Origin: Sphingomonas morindae
GTDB lineage: Bacteria; Pseudomonadota; Alphaproteobacteria; Sphingomonadales; Sphingomonadaceae
Assembly: GCF_023822065.1 (NCBI RefSeq)
Contig: NZ_CP084930.1
Location: 1,504,001 to 1,568,000, forward strand
Reading direction: 5' to 3'
DNA length: 64,000 bases
Made by a program: the position numbers and the translations under genes
Shown here: positions 36,363-45,981 of the stretch, piece by piece
Numbering within the stretch: the first letter of the stretch is position 1
Layout of the letters: every line of letters starts with the position of its first letter
Notes under the pieces: generated by a model
Databases searched by the model: none
The model's input: only the letters and a program-made list of their open reading frames with translations
Told to the model about the DNA's origin: nothing

Positions 36363-38870
36363 ATGGAGAAGCGCTACAACCCGCTTGCCGCCGACGCCCG
36401 GTGGCAGCGTGCCTGGGACGAGGCGCACTCCTTCCGCGCCAATGATGAGTCGCCCCGGCCGAAAAGCTATGTTCTTGAGATGTTCCCCTATCCTTCGGGG
36501 CGCATCCATATGGGGCATGTCCGCAACTACACCATGGGCGATGTGCTCGCGCGCTTCCGGCGGATGCGGGGCTTCGAGGTGCTTCACCCCATGGGCTGGG
36601 ACGCCTTCGGCATGCCCGCCGAAAATGCCGCGATGGAGCGCAAGGTCCATCCCGGCGAATGGACCCGGCAGAATATCGCCAGCATGAAGGCGCAGCTGCG
36701 CCGGCTGGGATTCGCGCTCGATTGGAGCCGCGAGATCGCCACCTGTGAGCCGGATTATTACGGCCAGGAACAGGCGCTGTTCCTCGATATGCTCGAGGCC
36801 GGCCTCGTCTATCGCAAGGAGAGCGAGGTCAATTGGGATCCGGTCGATCACACCGTGCTCGCCAATGAGCAGGTGATCGATGGCCGCGGCTGGCGCTCGG
36901 GTGCGCCGGTGGAACGGCGCAAGCTCAACCAATGGTTCCTGCGCATCACCGATTTCGCCGAGGAACTGCTCGACGGGCTCGAGACGCTCAGCCACTGGCC
37001 GGACAAGGTCAAGCTGATGCAGGCCAATTGGATCGGGCGGTCGCGCGGGCTGCGCTTCCGCTTCCGCCTGGCCACGCCCGTGCCGGCGGCCGAGGCGATC
37101 GAGGTCTATTCCACCCGGCCCGACACGATCTACGGCGCCAGCTTCGTCGCCATCGCGGCCGATCATCCGCTCGCGCTGGCGCTCGCCGCCGAGGATGCCG
37201 CGCTCGCGGCCTTTGCCGAGGAATGCCGGCAGACGGGCACCGCCACCGCCGAGATCGAGACCGCCGAGAAGAAGGGCTATGACACCGGCCTCTCCGTCGT
37301 CCATCCGCTCGATCCGAGCTGGACGCTCCCCGTCTTCGTCGCCAATTTCGTGCTGATGGGCTATGGCACGGGCGCGGTCATGGGCGTGCCCGGTCATGAT
37401 CAGCGCGATCTCGATTTCGCGCGCAAATATGCGCTGCCCGTCACCCGCGTCGTCGCCGCGAGCCCGGCCGAGGCGGACGCGCCGATCCTGGACGAGGCCT
37501 ATACCGGTCCCGGCACGCTGGTGCATTCGCGGGCGCTGGATGGTCTCGGCATCGACGAGGCCAAGGCCATGGTGATCGGCTGGGCCGAGGCGCAGGGTTG
37601 GGGCGCCGGCACCACCGTCTGGCGGCTGCGCGATTGGGGCGTGTCGCGCCAGCGCTATTGGGGCACGCCGATCCCGATCATCCATTGCGAGACCCACGGC
37701 CCGGTGCCGGTGCCCAGGGAGTCGCTGCCGATCCGCCTGCCCGAGGATGTCAGCTTCGATGTGCCCGGCAATCCGCTGGACCGTCATCCGAGCTGGAAGC
37801 ATGTCCCCTGCCCGATCTGCGGCGCGCCCGCCCGGCGGGAGACCGACACGCTCGATACCTTCGCGGATTCCAGCTGGTATTTCATCCGCTTCGCCAGCCA
37901 GCCCGAGGATCGCCCGTTCGATCCCGCGCGCGCCGCGCAATGGCTGCCGGTCGGCCAATATATTGGCGGGGTGGAGCATGCCATCCTCCACCTCCTCTAT
38001 GCGCGCTTCTGGACCCGCGCGCTCAAGCGCATCGGCAAGCTCGACATCGCCGAGCCCTTCACCGGCCTGTTCACCCAGGGCATGGTGACGCACGAGACCT
38101 ATAAGGCCCCCGATGGCCGCTGGCTCGCCCCGGACGAGATTCGGGACGGCCAGGTGATCGCGACGGGCGAGCCCGTCACGCTCGGCCGCGTCGAGAAAAT
38201 GTCCAAGTCGAAGCGCAACACGGTCGATCCGGCGCCGATCGTCGATCAATATGGCGCCGATGCGGTGCGCTGGTTCATGCTGTCGGACAGCCCGCCCGAG
38301 CGCGATCTCGAATGGTCCGAGGCGGGCATCGAAGGCGCGTGGCGCTTCGTGCAGCGCGTCTGGCGCCTCGCCACCGACCGCGCGCCCGCCACCGGCGCGG
38401 ATGCGGCGCTGGATCGCCGTCTGCATCGCACCATCGCCGGCGTCGCCGACGATATCGACTCGCTCTCCTTCAACAAGGCGGTGGCCAAGCTCTACGAGCT
38501 GGTGAGCGCTATCGAGAAGGCCGAGGCCAGCGCCTCGCGCACCACCGCCATCGATACGCTGCTGCGCCTGGTCGCGCCGATGATCCCGCATCTCGCCGAG
38601 GAAGCCTGGGCGGCGCGCGGCCATCAGGGGCTGATCGTCGACGCGCCCTGGCCCGAAGTGGACGCGGCGCTGCTGGTGGACGAGGAAGTCACCATCGCCG
38701 TCCAGGTCAATGGCAAGCTCCGCGATACGCTCACCGCACCCAAGGGCGCCGACAAGGCCGCGCTGGAGGCGATGGCGCGCGCCTCCGAGAAGATTCTCGC
38801 CTGCCTCGATGGCAAGGAGCCCCGCAAGGTGATCGTCGTGCCCGATCGGCTCGTGAACCTCGTCGCGTGA
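36363..38870 (+). CDS. leuS: Leucyl-tRNA synthetase
   Basis: 835 residues. Class I signatures: HIGH-type HMGH in [13 protein letters not shown] (about 41-53) and KMSKS at 612-616 ([10 protein letters not shown]). The CP1 editing domain lies between, with the threonine-rich [12 protein letters not shown] region and [15 protein letters not shown]. Charges tRNA-Leu and hydrolyses misacylated products. The GTGA at 38867 couples its stop to lptE. Confidence 0.97.
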   Translation: MEKRYNPLAADARWQRAWDEAHSFRANDESPRPKSYVLEMFPYPSGRIHMGHVRNYTMGDVLARFRRMRGFEVLHPMGWDAFGMPAENAAMERKVHPGEWTRQNIASMKAQLRRLGFALDWSREIATCEPDYYGQEQALFLDMLEAGLVYRKESEVNWDPVDHTVLANEQVIDGRGWRSGAPVERRKLNQWFLRITDFAEELLDGLETLSHWPDKVKLMQANWIGRSRGLRFRFRLATPVPAAEAIEVYSTRPDTIYGASFVAIAADHPLALALAAEDAALAAFAEECRQTGTATAEIETAEKKGYDTGLSVVHPLDPSWTLPVFVANFVLMGYGTGAVMGVPGHDQRDLDFARKYALPVTRVVAASPAEADAPILDEAYTGPGTLVHSRALDGLGIDEAKAMVIGWAEAQGWGAGTTVWRLRDWGVSRQRYWGTPIPIIHCETHGPVPVPRESLPIRLPEDVSFDVPGNPLDRHPSWKHVPCPICGAPARRETDTLDTFADSSWYFIRFASQPEDRPFDPARAAQWLPVGQYIGGVEHAILHLLYARFWTRALKRIGKLDIAEPFTGLFTQGMVTHETYKAPDGRWLAPDEIRDGQVIATGEPVTLGRVEKMSKSKRNTVDPAPIVDQYGADAVRWFMLSDSPPERDLEWSEAGIEGAWRFVQRVWRLATDRAPATGADAALDRRLHRTIAGVADDIDSLSFNKAVAKLYELVSAIEKAEASASRTTAIDTLLRLVAPMIPHLAEEAWAARGHQGLIVDAPWPEVDAALLVDEEVTIAVQVNGKLRDTLTAPKGADKAALEAMARASEKILACLDGKEPRKVIVVPDRLVNLVA

Positions 38871-39370
38871 GGCGCCGCGCCGCCCTCGCGTTGATGCTGG
38901 CCCTGCCCGGCTGCGGCCTGCACCCGCTCTATGGCGGCGGCAGCGCCGGCCCCGTGGGGCAGGCGCTCGGCCAGGTCGAGGTGGCGCCGATCGGCGGCGG
39001 CCAGACGGGCTGGCTGATGCGCGCCGCTCTGGCCGATCGCCTGGGCGCGGTGGCGAAGAGCGCGCCCCGCTACCGGCTCGAAGTCGAGCTGGACGATTCG
39101 GTGATCGGCCTCGGCATCAACGATCGCAACGCCGTCACGCGCGAGCGGCGCTCGCTGCGCGCCCGCTTCCGGCTGGTCGATACCGAAGCGGCGAGCAGCG
39201 TCGTGCTCGACGCCACCGCCGGGTCGGACGTCGGCATCGACGTCACCAGTTCCGACTATTCCACCCTCGCCGCCGAGCAGACCGCGCTCGAAAATCTCAC
39301 AGGCGAGGTCGCGGATCAGATCGTCGCCCGCGTCGCCCTGTTCGCGCGGCGGACGCGCGCCAAGGAGTGA
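38867..39370 (+). CDS. lptE: LPS-assembly lipoprotein LptE
   Basis: 167 residues from a GTG start overlapping the leuS TGA. The lipobox [14 protein letters not shown] is the LptE/DUF-type mark (GCGLxPLYGG), and the following domain has GTG-spaced strands up to [10 protein letters not shown]. LptE plugs LptD in the outer membrane and helps insert lipopolysaccharide. Weak sequence conservation is normal; the leuS-lptE-holA order is widespread in proteobacteria. The next gene again begins in a GTGA overlap. Confidence 0.9.
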   Translation: MRRRAALALMLALPGCGLHPLYGGGSAGPVGQALGQVEVAPIGGGQTGWLMRAALADRLGAVAKSAPRYRLEVELDDSVIGLGINDRNAVTRERRSLRARFRLVDTEAASSVVLDATAGSDVGIDVTSSDYSTLAAEQTALENLTGEVADQIVARVALFARRTRAKE

Positions 39371-40395
39371 CGACGCTCCGCAAGCGCGGGGAGATGGAGC
39401 GCGCGCTCGCCGCGCCCGATCCGGCGGTGCGATGCTATCTCCTCTACGGCCCCGACGAGAGCGGCTCGCGCGCGCTCGGCGCGGCGCTGGCGACGGCGCT
39501 CGGATCGGAGGCGGAGCGGATCGATGTCACGGGCGCGCAGCTCAAGGCGGATCCCGCGCTGCTCGCGGACGAAGCGGCCTCGAACTCGCTGTTCGGCGGC
39601 CGCCGCTTCATCCGCGTCGAGGCCGCCGGCGAGGAGAGCGTCGCGGCGGTGGAGGCGCTGCTGGAGGCGCCCGCGGCGGGCAATCCGGTGCTGCTGATCG
39701 CGGGCGCGCTCAAGAAGGACGCCCGCCTCGTCAAGCTGCTCGACGCCGCGCGCAATGCCCTCGTCTTCGCGTCCTACGCGCCCGAGGAGGCCGATCTCGC
39801 GCGGCTGGCGGTGGCGCTGGCGCGCGAGGCGGGGCTCGCCATCGATGCGGATCTGGCGCGGCGTATGGTCGATGCCTGCGCCTCGGATCGCGCCATCCTC
39901 GCTTCCGAGATCCTCAAGCTCGCCCTCTATCTGGACGCCGCGCCCGATCGTCCACGCGAGGCGGGCCATGCCGATCTCGATGCGATCGGCGTCGATGCCG
40001 GCGAGGCGGACACCAGCCGCCTGCTCGATGCGCTCTTCGCGGGCGAGGCGCGGCTGCTCGATCGCGAGCTGAGCCGCGCCGCCGCCGAGGGGCAGGATGG
40101 CATTCCGCTGGTCCGCGCCGCGCTGCGCCGGCTCCTGCCGATGGCGCAGGCGCGCGCGGAGATGGAGGCCGGCGCCGCGCCCAAGGCGGCGGTGGAGAAG
40201 GCCGCGCGCTTCCTCCACTGGCGCGACAAGGACGCGCTCGCGCTGGCCCTGCCCCGCTGGTCGCCGCCGCGCATCGCCGCCGCGATCGAGCGCTTCGCCG
40301 CGCTGGAGCGCACGCTCAAATCCAGCCGCGGGCCCGGTCCGGTCGCGGCCGATCAGCTGCTCTTCACCATCGCGCGCGGCATGCGCCGCCGCTGA
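39367..40395 (+). CDS. holA: DNA polymerase III delta subunit
   Basis: 342 residues. YLLYGPDESGSRAL is the P-loop-like remnant of the clamp-loader fold; GGRRFIRVE, ALKKDARLVKLL and the C-terminal collar domain (WSPPRIAAAIERFAALERTLKS) are as in HolA. It opens the beta clamp in the loader. It starts with GTG preceded by AAGGA and overlaps lptE. Its TGA abuts the parB stop directly (TGATCA at 40393-40398). Confidence 0.93.
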   Translation: MTTLRKRGEMERALAAPDPAVRCYLLYGPDESGSRALGAALATALGSEAERIDVTGAQLKADPALLADEAASNSLFGGRRFIRVEAAGEESVAAVEALLEAPAAGNPVLLIAGALKKDARLVKLLDAARNALVFASYAPEEADLARLAVALAREAGLAIDADLARRMVDACASDRAILASEILKLALYLDAAPDRPREAGHADLDAIGVDAGEADTSRLLDALFAGEARLLDRELSRAAAEGQDGIPLVRAALRRLLPMAQARAEMEAGAAPKAAVEKAARFLHWRDKDALALALPRWSPPRIAAAIERFAALERTLKSSRGPGPVAADQLLFTIARGMRRR

Positions 40396-41283
40396 TCAGA
40401 AGCGCTCGCCGCTCAGCCGCTGGCAGATCATGTCGAGCTGGTCGAGCGAGGCATAGCTGATCGTCACCTGCCCGCCCTCGGCGCCATGGCCGATGCGCAC
40501 CGCCAGGCCCAGCATGTCGCCCAATTGCCGCTCCAGCGCGAGGATATCGGCGTCGCCACTCGCCTCGGGCGGGGCGGCGCGCGCCTTGGTGCGCGCTGGC
40601 TTGCCCTTGGCGGTGCGGGCGAGCTTCTCGGTCTCGCGCACGGACAGGCCGCGCCGCACCACCTCGCCCGCGAGCCGCTCGGGCTCGTCGGCGGTGATGA
40701 GCGCGCGCGCATGGCCCATGGTCAGCGCGCCCTCGAGCAGCTGTCGCCGCACCCCCTCGGGCAGGTCGAGCAGCCGCAGCATATTGGCGACATGGCTGCG
40801 CGATTTGGCGACGAACTGGCCGAGGCTCTCCTGGCTATGGCCGAACTCGCGCATCAGCCGCTGATAGGCTTCGGCCTCCTCGACCGCGTTGAGCTCCTGC
40901 CGCTGGATATTCTCGATGATCGCGATCTCGAGCGTTTCCGAATCGGTCAGCTCGCGCACCAGCGCCGGGATCTCGTGCAGCCGCGCCCGTTGCGCCGCGC
41001 GCCAGCGCCGCTCGCCCGCGACGATCTGATAGCCCGTGCCGACCTGCCGCACCACGATCGGCTGGAGCACGCCCCGCGCCGCGATCGACTCGGCCAATTC
41101 GGTCAGCGCGGCCTCGTCGAAATGTCGGCGCGGCTGGTCGGGATGCGGCTTGATGTCCGCGATCGGGATCGGCCGCACGCCTTCCACCGGCGCGCCGCTC
41201 TCGGTGACGGGCTGGATGTCGCCCAGCAGCGCCGAAAGCCCCCGCCCCAGCCCGCCCGGCCGCTTGCGCTGCGCCTCGCTCAT
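40396..41283 (-). CDS. parB: Chromosome-partitioning protein ParB
   Basis: 295 residues. The CTPase/ParB-N domain carries IADIKPHPDQPRRHFDE, LAESIAARGVLQPIVVR and GERRWRAAQRA; an HTH follows (SQESLGQFVAKSRSHVANMLRLLDLP) and a dimerisation domain closes the protein. It binds parS and spreads as a clamp. Two perfect parS copies occur 1.3 and 3.1 kb upstream in the same operon. The ATG overlaps the parA stop. Confidence 0.97.
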   Translation of the reverse strand: MSEAQRKRPGGLGRGLSALLGDIQPVTESGAPVEGVRPIPIADIKPHPDQPRRHFDEAALTELAESIAARGVLQPIVVRQVGTGYQIVAGERRWRAAQRARLHEIPALVRELTDSETLEIAIIENIQRQELNAVEEAEAYQRLMREFGHSQESLGQFVAKSRSHVANMLRLLDLPEGVRRQLLEGALTMGHARALITADEPERLAGEVVRRGLSVRETEKLARTAKGKPARTKARAAPPEASGDADILALERQLGDMLGLAVRIGHGAEGGQVTISYASLDQLDMICQRLSGERF

Positions 41284-42065
41284 GCGGCGGCGCGTTCCGG
41301 ACGCGGCAGGCGCCCCATCAGCTCGCGCGCGAGCGCGATATAGGCTTCGGATCCGGTGCAGCGATGATCGTAGATCAGGGCGGGAATTCCATGGCTGGGC
41401 GCCTCGGAGAGGCGGACATTGCGGGGGATGACGGTTTCGAACACCAGCGTGCCCAAACAGGCGCGCACATCGTCCGCCACCTGCTCCGAAAGCCGGTTGC
41501 GGCGATCATACATGGTGAGCGCCACGCCGAGGATCTGGAGATGCGGATTGAAACGCGCGCGCACCCGCTCGATCGTCTGGAGCAGCTGGCTCAGCCCTTC
41601 GAGCGCGAAGAACTCGCACTGGAGCGGCACGAGCAGCGACGCCGCCGCGCTCATCGCATTCACCGTCAGCAGGCCGAGCGAGGGCGGGCAGTCGATCAGT
41701 GCCACGTCCCAGCGGCCGGCGGGCGCCGCCTCCATCGCCATCTGCAGGCGATGCGCGCGGCGCTCCATATCGACCAGCTCGATCTCGGCGCCGGACAGAT
41801 CGACCGTCGAGGGCACCACGTCCACCCGCGGCACGCGGCTCGCGATCGCCGCCTCTTCCACGCTCGCGGCGCCCACCAGCAGATCATAGCTGCTATGCAC
41901 CCGCGCCGCCTGATCGATGCCGAAGCCGGTCGAGGCATTGCCCTGCGGATCGAGATCGATCACCAGCACGCGCAGGCCGGTGGCCGCCAGCGCCGTGGCG
42001 ATGTTGATCGCGGTCGTGGTCTTGCCGACGCCGCCCTTCTGATTCGCGACTGCGATGCAGATCAT
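41280..42065 (-). CDS. parA: Chromosome-partitioning ATPase ParA
   Basis: 261 residues. The deviant Walker A is KGGVGKTTTAINIATALA at 10-27, followed by VLVIDLDPQGNASTG, the switch region VALIDCPPSLGLLT and the C-terminal IPRNVRLSEAPSHG. Lacks the long N-terminal HTH of plasmid ParA type Ia, so it is the chromosomal form. With ParB/parS it segregates origins. It begins 4 nt after the rsmG stop. Confidence 0.97.
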   Translation of the reverse strand: MICIAVANQKGGVGKTTTAINIATALAATGLRVLVIDLDPQGNASTGFGIDQAARVHSSYDLLVGAASVEEAAIASRVPRVDVVPSTVDLSGAEIELVDMERRAHRLQMAMEAAPAGRWDVALIDCPPSLGLLTVNAMSAAASLLVPLQCEFFALEGLSQLLQTIERVRARFNPHLQILGVALTMYDRRNRLSEQVADDVRACLGTLVFETVIPRNVRLSEAPSHGIPALIYDHRCTGSEAYIALARELMGRLPRPERAAA

Positions 42066-42069
42066 GGTA

Positions 42070-42648
42070 TCAGGATCTCCGTCGAACCCCGTGCGCGACG
42101 ATGATGGAGGCTTCCGCATCGGTTTCGCTGGGTACGAGCTTGAAGCTACCCTGCCATGTCCGGCGCGCTTCTTCCAGTTCCGCGTGCGCCGATCGTCCCT
42201 TTGGAAGCACCCATCGCGTCTTTTCGTCGGACAGGTGCGCCGCGATCGCGAAGAGCGTCGGCAGCGCCGCCACCGCCCGCGCCGTGATCCCGGCCAAGGC
42301 AGGCAGTGTCACCCGCTCTACCTTGCAGCGATGGATGACGACATGATCGAGACCAAGCGCCGCGCGCGCCTGTTCGAGAAAGGCGACGCGCCGCGCGCGC
42401 GGCTCGACCAGATGGACGGGATCGTCGCGAAGGCAGGCCAGCACCAGCCCCGGCAGACCCGCGCCCGATCCGATATCCATCAGCGGTCCCTCGGGGAGCC
42501 AGCGGAGCAATTGGCGCGAATCGGCGATATGCCGCGTCTCGAACAGCGGGATGGTGGCGGCGGAAATGAGATTCTGCCGGGTCGCCTCGTCCAGAATCAG
42601 CGCCTTAAGCGCCGTGAGCTTGGCCGATGTTTCACGTGGAACAGTCAT
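42070..42648 (-). CDS. rsmG: 16S rRNA (G527-N7)-methyltransferase
   Basis: 192 residues. [22 protein letters not shown] holds the AdoMet motif and [14 protein letters not shown] the second. It methylates G527 in the 530 loop; loss gives low-level streptomycin resistance in other bacteria. The ATG overlaps the mnmG stop (ATGA at 42648-42645). Codons 3-8 (VPRET) are encoded by a parS site. Confidence 0.95.
   Translation of the reverse strand: MTVPRETSAKLTALKALILDEATRQNLISAATIPLFETRHIADSRQLLRWLPEGPLMDIGSGAGLPGLVLACLRDDPVHLVEPRARRVAFLEQARAALGLDHVVIHRCKVERVTLPALAGITARAVAALPTLFAIAAHLSDEKTRWVLPKGRSAHAELEEARRTWQGSFKLVPSETDAEASIIVAHGVRRRS
42628..42643 (+). other. parS site within rsmG
   Basis: The perfect 16-bp palindromic consensus TGTTTCACGTGGAACA recognised by ParB. 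It sits at codons 3-8 of rsmG, encoding VPRET in the minus direction. Confidence 0.95.
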
Positions 42649-44369
42649 GCCGCGCGCCGCCGGCACGCCGCTAGCAGCGCGGTCAGCGCCGCCGGGGTCA
42701 CGCCCGGAATGCGCGCGGCCTGCGCCAGACTGTCGGGCTGCGCTTGGCTCAGCCGCTCGACCATCTCGCCCGAAAGCCCCGCCACTGCACCATAGGCAAA
42801 GTCGGCCGGGATCGTCACCGACGAGGCGCGGAGCCGATCCGCCTCCAGCCGCTGCCGCTCGACATAGGGCGCATAGAGACGATCCGCATCGATCTCCTCA
42901 CGCAACGCGGCGGGCGCGTCGATCGCCTGCCCCGCCGCCAGTGCCGCGCGCAGATCGGTGCGCGCCTTCAGCGCCGTCGCGCGCGCCTCGGGAAGCACAT
43001 CCAGCGCCAGTGCCATCGCCCCGAGCCGCGCCTCGGCATTGTCGGCGCGAAGGTGAAGCCGATGCTCGGCACGCGCCGTCAGCATCCGGTACGGCTCGCT
43101 CACGCCCTGCACCGTGAGGTCGTCGACCAGTACGCCGATATAGGAGTCCGCCCGCGCAAAGTCGGGCGCAGCGCGCTCCTGGCAGCGCGCCGCCGCTGCA
43201 AGCCCGGCCACCAGCCCCTGCGCTGCCGCCTCCTCATAGCCGGTCGTGCCGTTGATCTGGCCCGCGCAGAAGAGGCCGGGCAGCGACCGCAAGGCGAGGC
43301 TGCGATCCAGCTGACGCGGATCGATATGCGTATATTCCACCGCATAGCCGGGCACCGCGATTTCCGCGTGTTCGAGGCCGGGGATGGAGCGCACAAAGGC
43401 GCGCTGCACATCTTCGGGCAGCGATGTGGAAATGCCATTGGGGTAGATCAGCGGATCATCCAGACCCTCGGGCTCGAGGAAGATCTGATGCCCGTCGCGG
43501 TCCCCGAACCGCACCACCTTATCCTCGATCGAGGGGCAATAGCGCGGCCCCCGCCCCTCGATCGCACCCGCGAACAGAGGCGAGCGGTCGCGATTGGCGC
43601 GGATGATGTCGTGCGTCTCAATCGTGGTGCGGGTGATCCCGCAGAAGAGCTGGGGCGCGGTCCGACGCTCGGTCTCGGCGGAGAGCGTCCACGGCTCCGC
43701 GTCCGATGGCTGTCGGGCCAACCGCGACCAGTCGATCGTGCGACCGTCGAGGCGCGGCGGCGTCCCCGTTTTCAGCCGACCGGTGGCGACGCCGAGATCG
43801 GCAAGGCGAAGCGCCAGCGGCTGCGCGCCGGCCTCACCGATCCGCCCGCCCGCCCAGCTCTCCTCCCCTCGGAAAAGCCGCCCGCCCAGAAAGGTGCCGG
43901 TGGCGAGAATTACCGCCCGCGCCGCGAGGCGCGTGTCGTCGGCGAGCACGAGGCCCGCGACCGCGCCACCCGCGAGGCTCAGGTCGACCACCTCCCCCGC
44001 CGCGAGCGTCAGCCCCTCCAGTGCATCGAGCCGCGTGCGCACCGCCGCGCGGAACAGCCGCCGGTCCGCCTGAACGCGCGGGCCCTGCACCGCCTTGCCC
44101 TTGCTCGCATTGAGCATGCGATAGTGAATCGCGGCCGCGTCGCCCGCGGCGGCGATCAACCCGCCAAAGACATCGACCTCGCGCACGAGATGGCCCTTGC
44201 CCACGCCGCCAACGGCCGGGTTGCACGACATCGCGCCCACCCCCGCGAGATCCAGCGCCAGCAACAGCGTGTCGCACCCAGACGCGGCGGCCGCGCGTGC
44301 CGCCTCGCAGCCGGCATGGCCGCCGCCGACCACGATCACGTCATAAGCCTGTTTCACGTGGAACATCAC
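42645..44369 (-). CDS. mnmG: tRNA-U34 modification enzyme MnmG (GidA)
   Basis: 574 residues. FAD-binding [17 protein letters not shown] at the N-terminus, [26 protein letters not shown]-like [30 protein letters not shown] and [10 protein letters not shown]. With MnmE it installs carboxymethylaminomethyl on tRNA wobble uridines. It is shorter than typical 615-630-residue homologues; the missing residues are in the helical C-terminal third. The first residues MMFHVKQ are encoded by a parS site and differ from the usual start. Confidence 0.95.
   Translation of the reverse strand: MMFHVKQAYDVIVVGGGHAGCEAARAAAASGCDTLLLALDLAGVGAMSCNPAVGGVGKGHLVREVDVFGGLIAAAGDAAAIHYRMLNASKGKAVQGPRVQADRRLFRAAVRTRLDALEGLTLAAGEVVDLSLAGGAVAGLVLADDTRLAARAVILATGTFLGGRLFRGEESWAGGRIGEAGAQPLALRLADLGVATGRLKTGTPPRLDGRTIDWSRLARQPSDAEPWTLSAETERRTAPQLFCGITRTTIETHDIIRANRDRSPLFAGAIEGRGPRYCPSIEDKVVRFGDRDGHQIFLEPEGLDDPLIYPNGISTSLPEDVQRAFVRSIPGLEHAEIAVPGYAVEYTHIDPRQLDRSLALRSLPGLFCAGQINGTTGYEEAAAQGLVAGLAAAARCQERAAPDFARADSYIGVLVDDLTVQGVSEPYRMLTARAEHRLHLRADNAEARLGAMALALDVLPEARATALKARTDLRAALAAGQAIDAPAALREEIDADRLYAPYVERQRLEADRLRASSVTIPADFAYGAVAGLSGEMVERLSQAQPDSLAQAARIPGVTPAALTALLAACRRRAA
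44350..44365 (+). other. parS site within mnmG
   Basis: A second perfect TGTTTCACGTGGAACA, 1722 bp from the first. On the minus strand it spells MFHVKQ, codons 2-7 of mnmG. Confidence 0.95.
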
Positions 44370-45670
44370 TTCCCCAAACAGAAGCGCCCGAACAGCGCGT
44401 CGAGCATGGCTTCGATATCGGCGCCGCCGGTCAGCCGGTTGAGCGTTTCGCGCGCGACGCGGACATGCTCGGCCTGGAGCACCAAGTCGGATGTCGCCCG
44501 CGCGGCGTCAAGCGCGCCCCGCACCGTCTCGAGCGCCACCCGATAGCGCGCCTCCAGCCCGATCTGATCCGGTCCGGGCAGCAGCGCCGCCGCGCGCGAT
44601 GCGATCGTCTGGAGCAGCGTGTCGAGCCCCGAACCGGTGCGGCTGCTCACCGCCAGCCGCCCAGCGATCGGCGGCACGAGATCGGCCTTGCCCTGCACGG
44701 CGATCCGCGCGGCGCTCTCGGGAACGGTCTCGGCCAGATCGAGGATGAGATCGGCGGAGGCGAGCGCCGCCCGCGCCCGCTCGATCCCGATCCGCTCCAC
44801 CGCATCCTCGGCCTCGCGCAGCCCGGCCGTGTCGAGCAGCAAACAGGGTATGCCCGCGATCGCCACCGGCCGCTCGAGCACGTCGCGCGTCGTTCCCGCG
44901 ATCGGCGAGACGATCGCCGCGTCGTTCGCCAGCAGGGCATTGAACAAGGAGGATTTGCCGGCATTGGGCGGGCCGGCGATGGCGATGCGCACGCCCTCGC
45001 GCAGCCGCTCCACCGGCGGCGCCGCGAGCAGCGCGTCGAGCCGGGCGGAGAGTGCGTGCAGTGCGCCGTCCGTCTCCACGCCGTCCAGCGCCTGCGCCTC
45101 CTCATAATCGATCCGCGCCTCGATCATGGCGGCGAGCGCGACGAGCGCGTCCGCCAGGCCGCGCAACGCTCGGCCGAGCTGGCCCTCGGCGCGTCGCAGC
45201 GCCTCCACCCGCTGGATCTCGGTCTCGGCGCTCAGCAGATCGCCCAGCCCCTCCACCTCGGCGAGATCGAGCCGGCCATGGATAAGCGCGCGGCGCGTGA
45301 ATTCGCCCGGCTCGGCCATGCGCAGCCCGCGCGCCGCCAGCGTGCGCAGCACGGCGTCCACCACCGCGCGGCCGCCATGGAGGTGAAGCTCGGCAAGATC
45401 CTCGCCCGTCGCGCTCGCGGGGCCGGGAAACCACAGCGTCAAGCCATGGTCCAGCGTCGCGCCCGCCGCATCGCGCAGCCGGGCGAGGCACGCCGTGCGC
45501 GGCACCGGCACCCGGCCGGCCAAGGCGCGCAGCGTCGCCGCCGCCTCCGGCCCGCTGATCCGCACCACCGCGATCGCCGCCGGCGGTCGCCCGCTCGATA
45601 GCGCGTAGATGGTGTCGAAGCCGCCCTTATTTGCTGCCGCCGCCGCCACCGATCTGCTCGAACAGGCCAC
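44366..45670 (-). CDS. mnmE: tRNA-modifying GTPase MnmE (TrmE)
   Basis: 434 residues from GTG 45670, or about 427 from GTG 45649; both starts lie inside the DUF6489 gene and neither has a convincing Shine-Dalgarno, while the family fold begins at [17 protein letters not shown]. Domains: TrmE N-terminal folate-binding, helical region and an inserted G domain with [12 protein letters not shown] (G1), GTTRD (G2) and DTAGLRE (G3). The G4 position reads GKAD instead of NKxD. The C-terminal FCLGK carries the catalytic Cys. The stop overlaps mnmG. Confidence 0.95.
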   Translation of the reverse strand: MACSSRSVAAAAANKGGFDTIYALSSGRPPAAIAVVRISGPEAAATLRALAGRVPVPRTACLARLRDAAGATLDHGLTLWFPGPASATGEDLAELHLHGGRAVVDAVLRTLAARGLRMAEPGEFTRRALIHGRLDLAEVEGLGDLLSAETEIQRVEALRRAEGQLGRALRGLADALVALAAMIEARIDYEEAQALDGVETDGALHALSARLDALLAAPPVERLREGVRIAIAGPPNAGKSSLFNALLANDAAIVSPIAGTTRDVLERPVAIAGIPCLLLDTAGLREAEDAVERIGIERARAALASADLILDLAETVPESAARIAVQGKADLVPPIAGRLAVSSRTGSGLDTLLQTIASRAAALLPGPDQIGLEARYRVALETVRGALDAARATSDLVLQAEHVRVARETLNRLTGGADIEAMLDALFGRFCLGK

Positions 45671-45866
45671 GCCAGAGATTGAGCCCCGCCTCGCCCATCG
45701 GCGCCCAGGCCTGCATCATCGCCTGCACCGTATCGGGGGTGAGCCCCTGCTCGATCGCCTGCCGCATCCGCGACAGATAGGCTTCGTGGACGCTGCTCAT
45801 ATCGGGCAGTCCCATGAAGCGGCGCGCCTCTTCCGGGGTGCAATCGACATCTACGCTGATTTTCAT
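45627..45866 (-). CDS. DUF6489 family protein
   Basis: 79 residues: MKISVDVDCTPEEARRFMGLPD, then a helix with VHEAYLSRMRQAIEQGLTPDTVQAMM and a Gly-rich end (GGGGGSK). It matches the small DUF6489 family of sphingomonads, sometimes described as ribosomal-subunit-like or PHB-associated; function unknown. It is the first gene of the operon containing mnmE, mnmG, rsmG, parA and parB, which overlaps mnmE by more than 20 nt. Confidence 0.85.
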   Translation of the reverse strand: MKISVDVDCTPEEARRFMGLPDMSSVHEAYLSRMRQAIEQGLTPDTVQAMMQAWAPMGEAGLNLWRGLFEQIGGGGGSK

Positions 45867-45892
45867 ACGGGGGCGCTCCGGCGGAACTGGCC

Positions 45893-45921
45893 TTGTAGAC
45901 GAGTGCGCGACCGCTTCCAAG
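45893..45921 (-). promoter_or_regulatory. Promoter of the DUF6489-mnmE-mnmG-rsmG-parAB operon
   Basis: Minus strand CTTGGA (45921-45916), 17-bp spacer, CTACAA (45898-45893), with the first start codon at 45866. Confidence 0.55.
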
Positions 45922-45981
45922 CTTCTGGCATCCGCCCCGCGCGCCATGATAGCCAGGAGCGACTTCAGGAGGAACGGCGTG

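Noticed and set aside
36300-38624. Minus-strand frame opposite leuS
   Set aside because: Antisense shadow of an essential gene with intact HIGH and KMSKS motifs.
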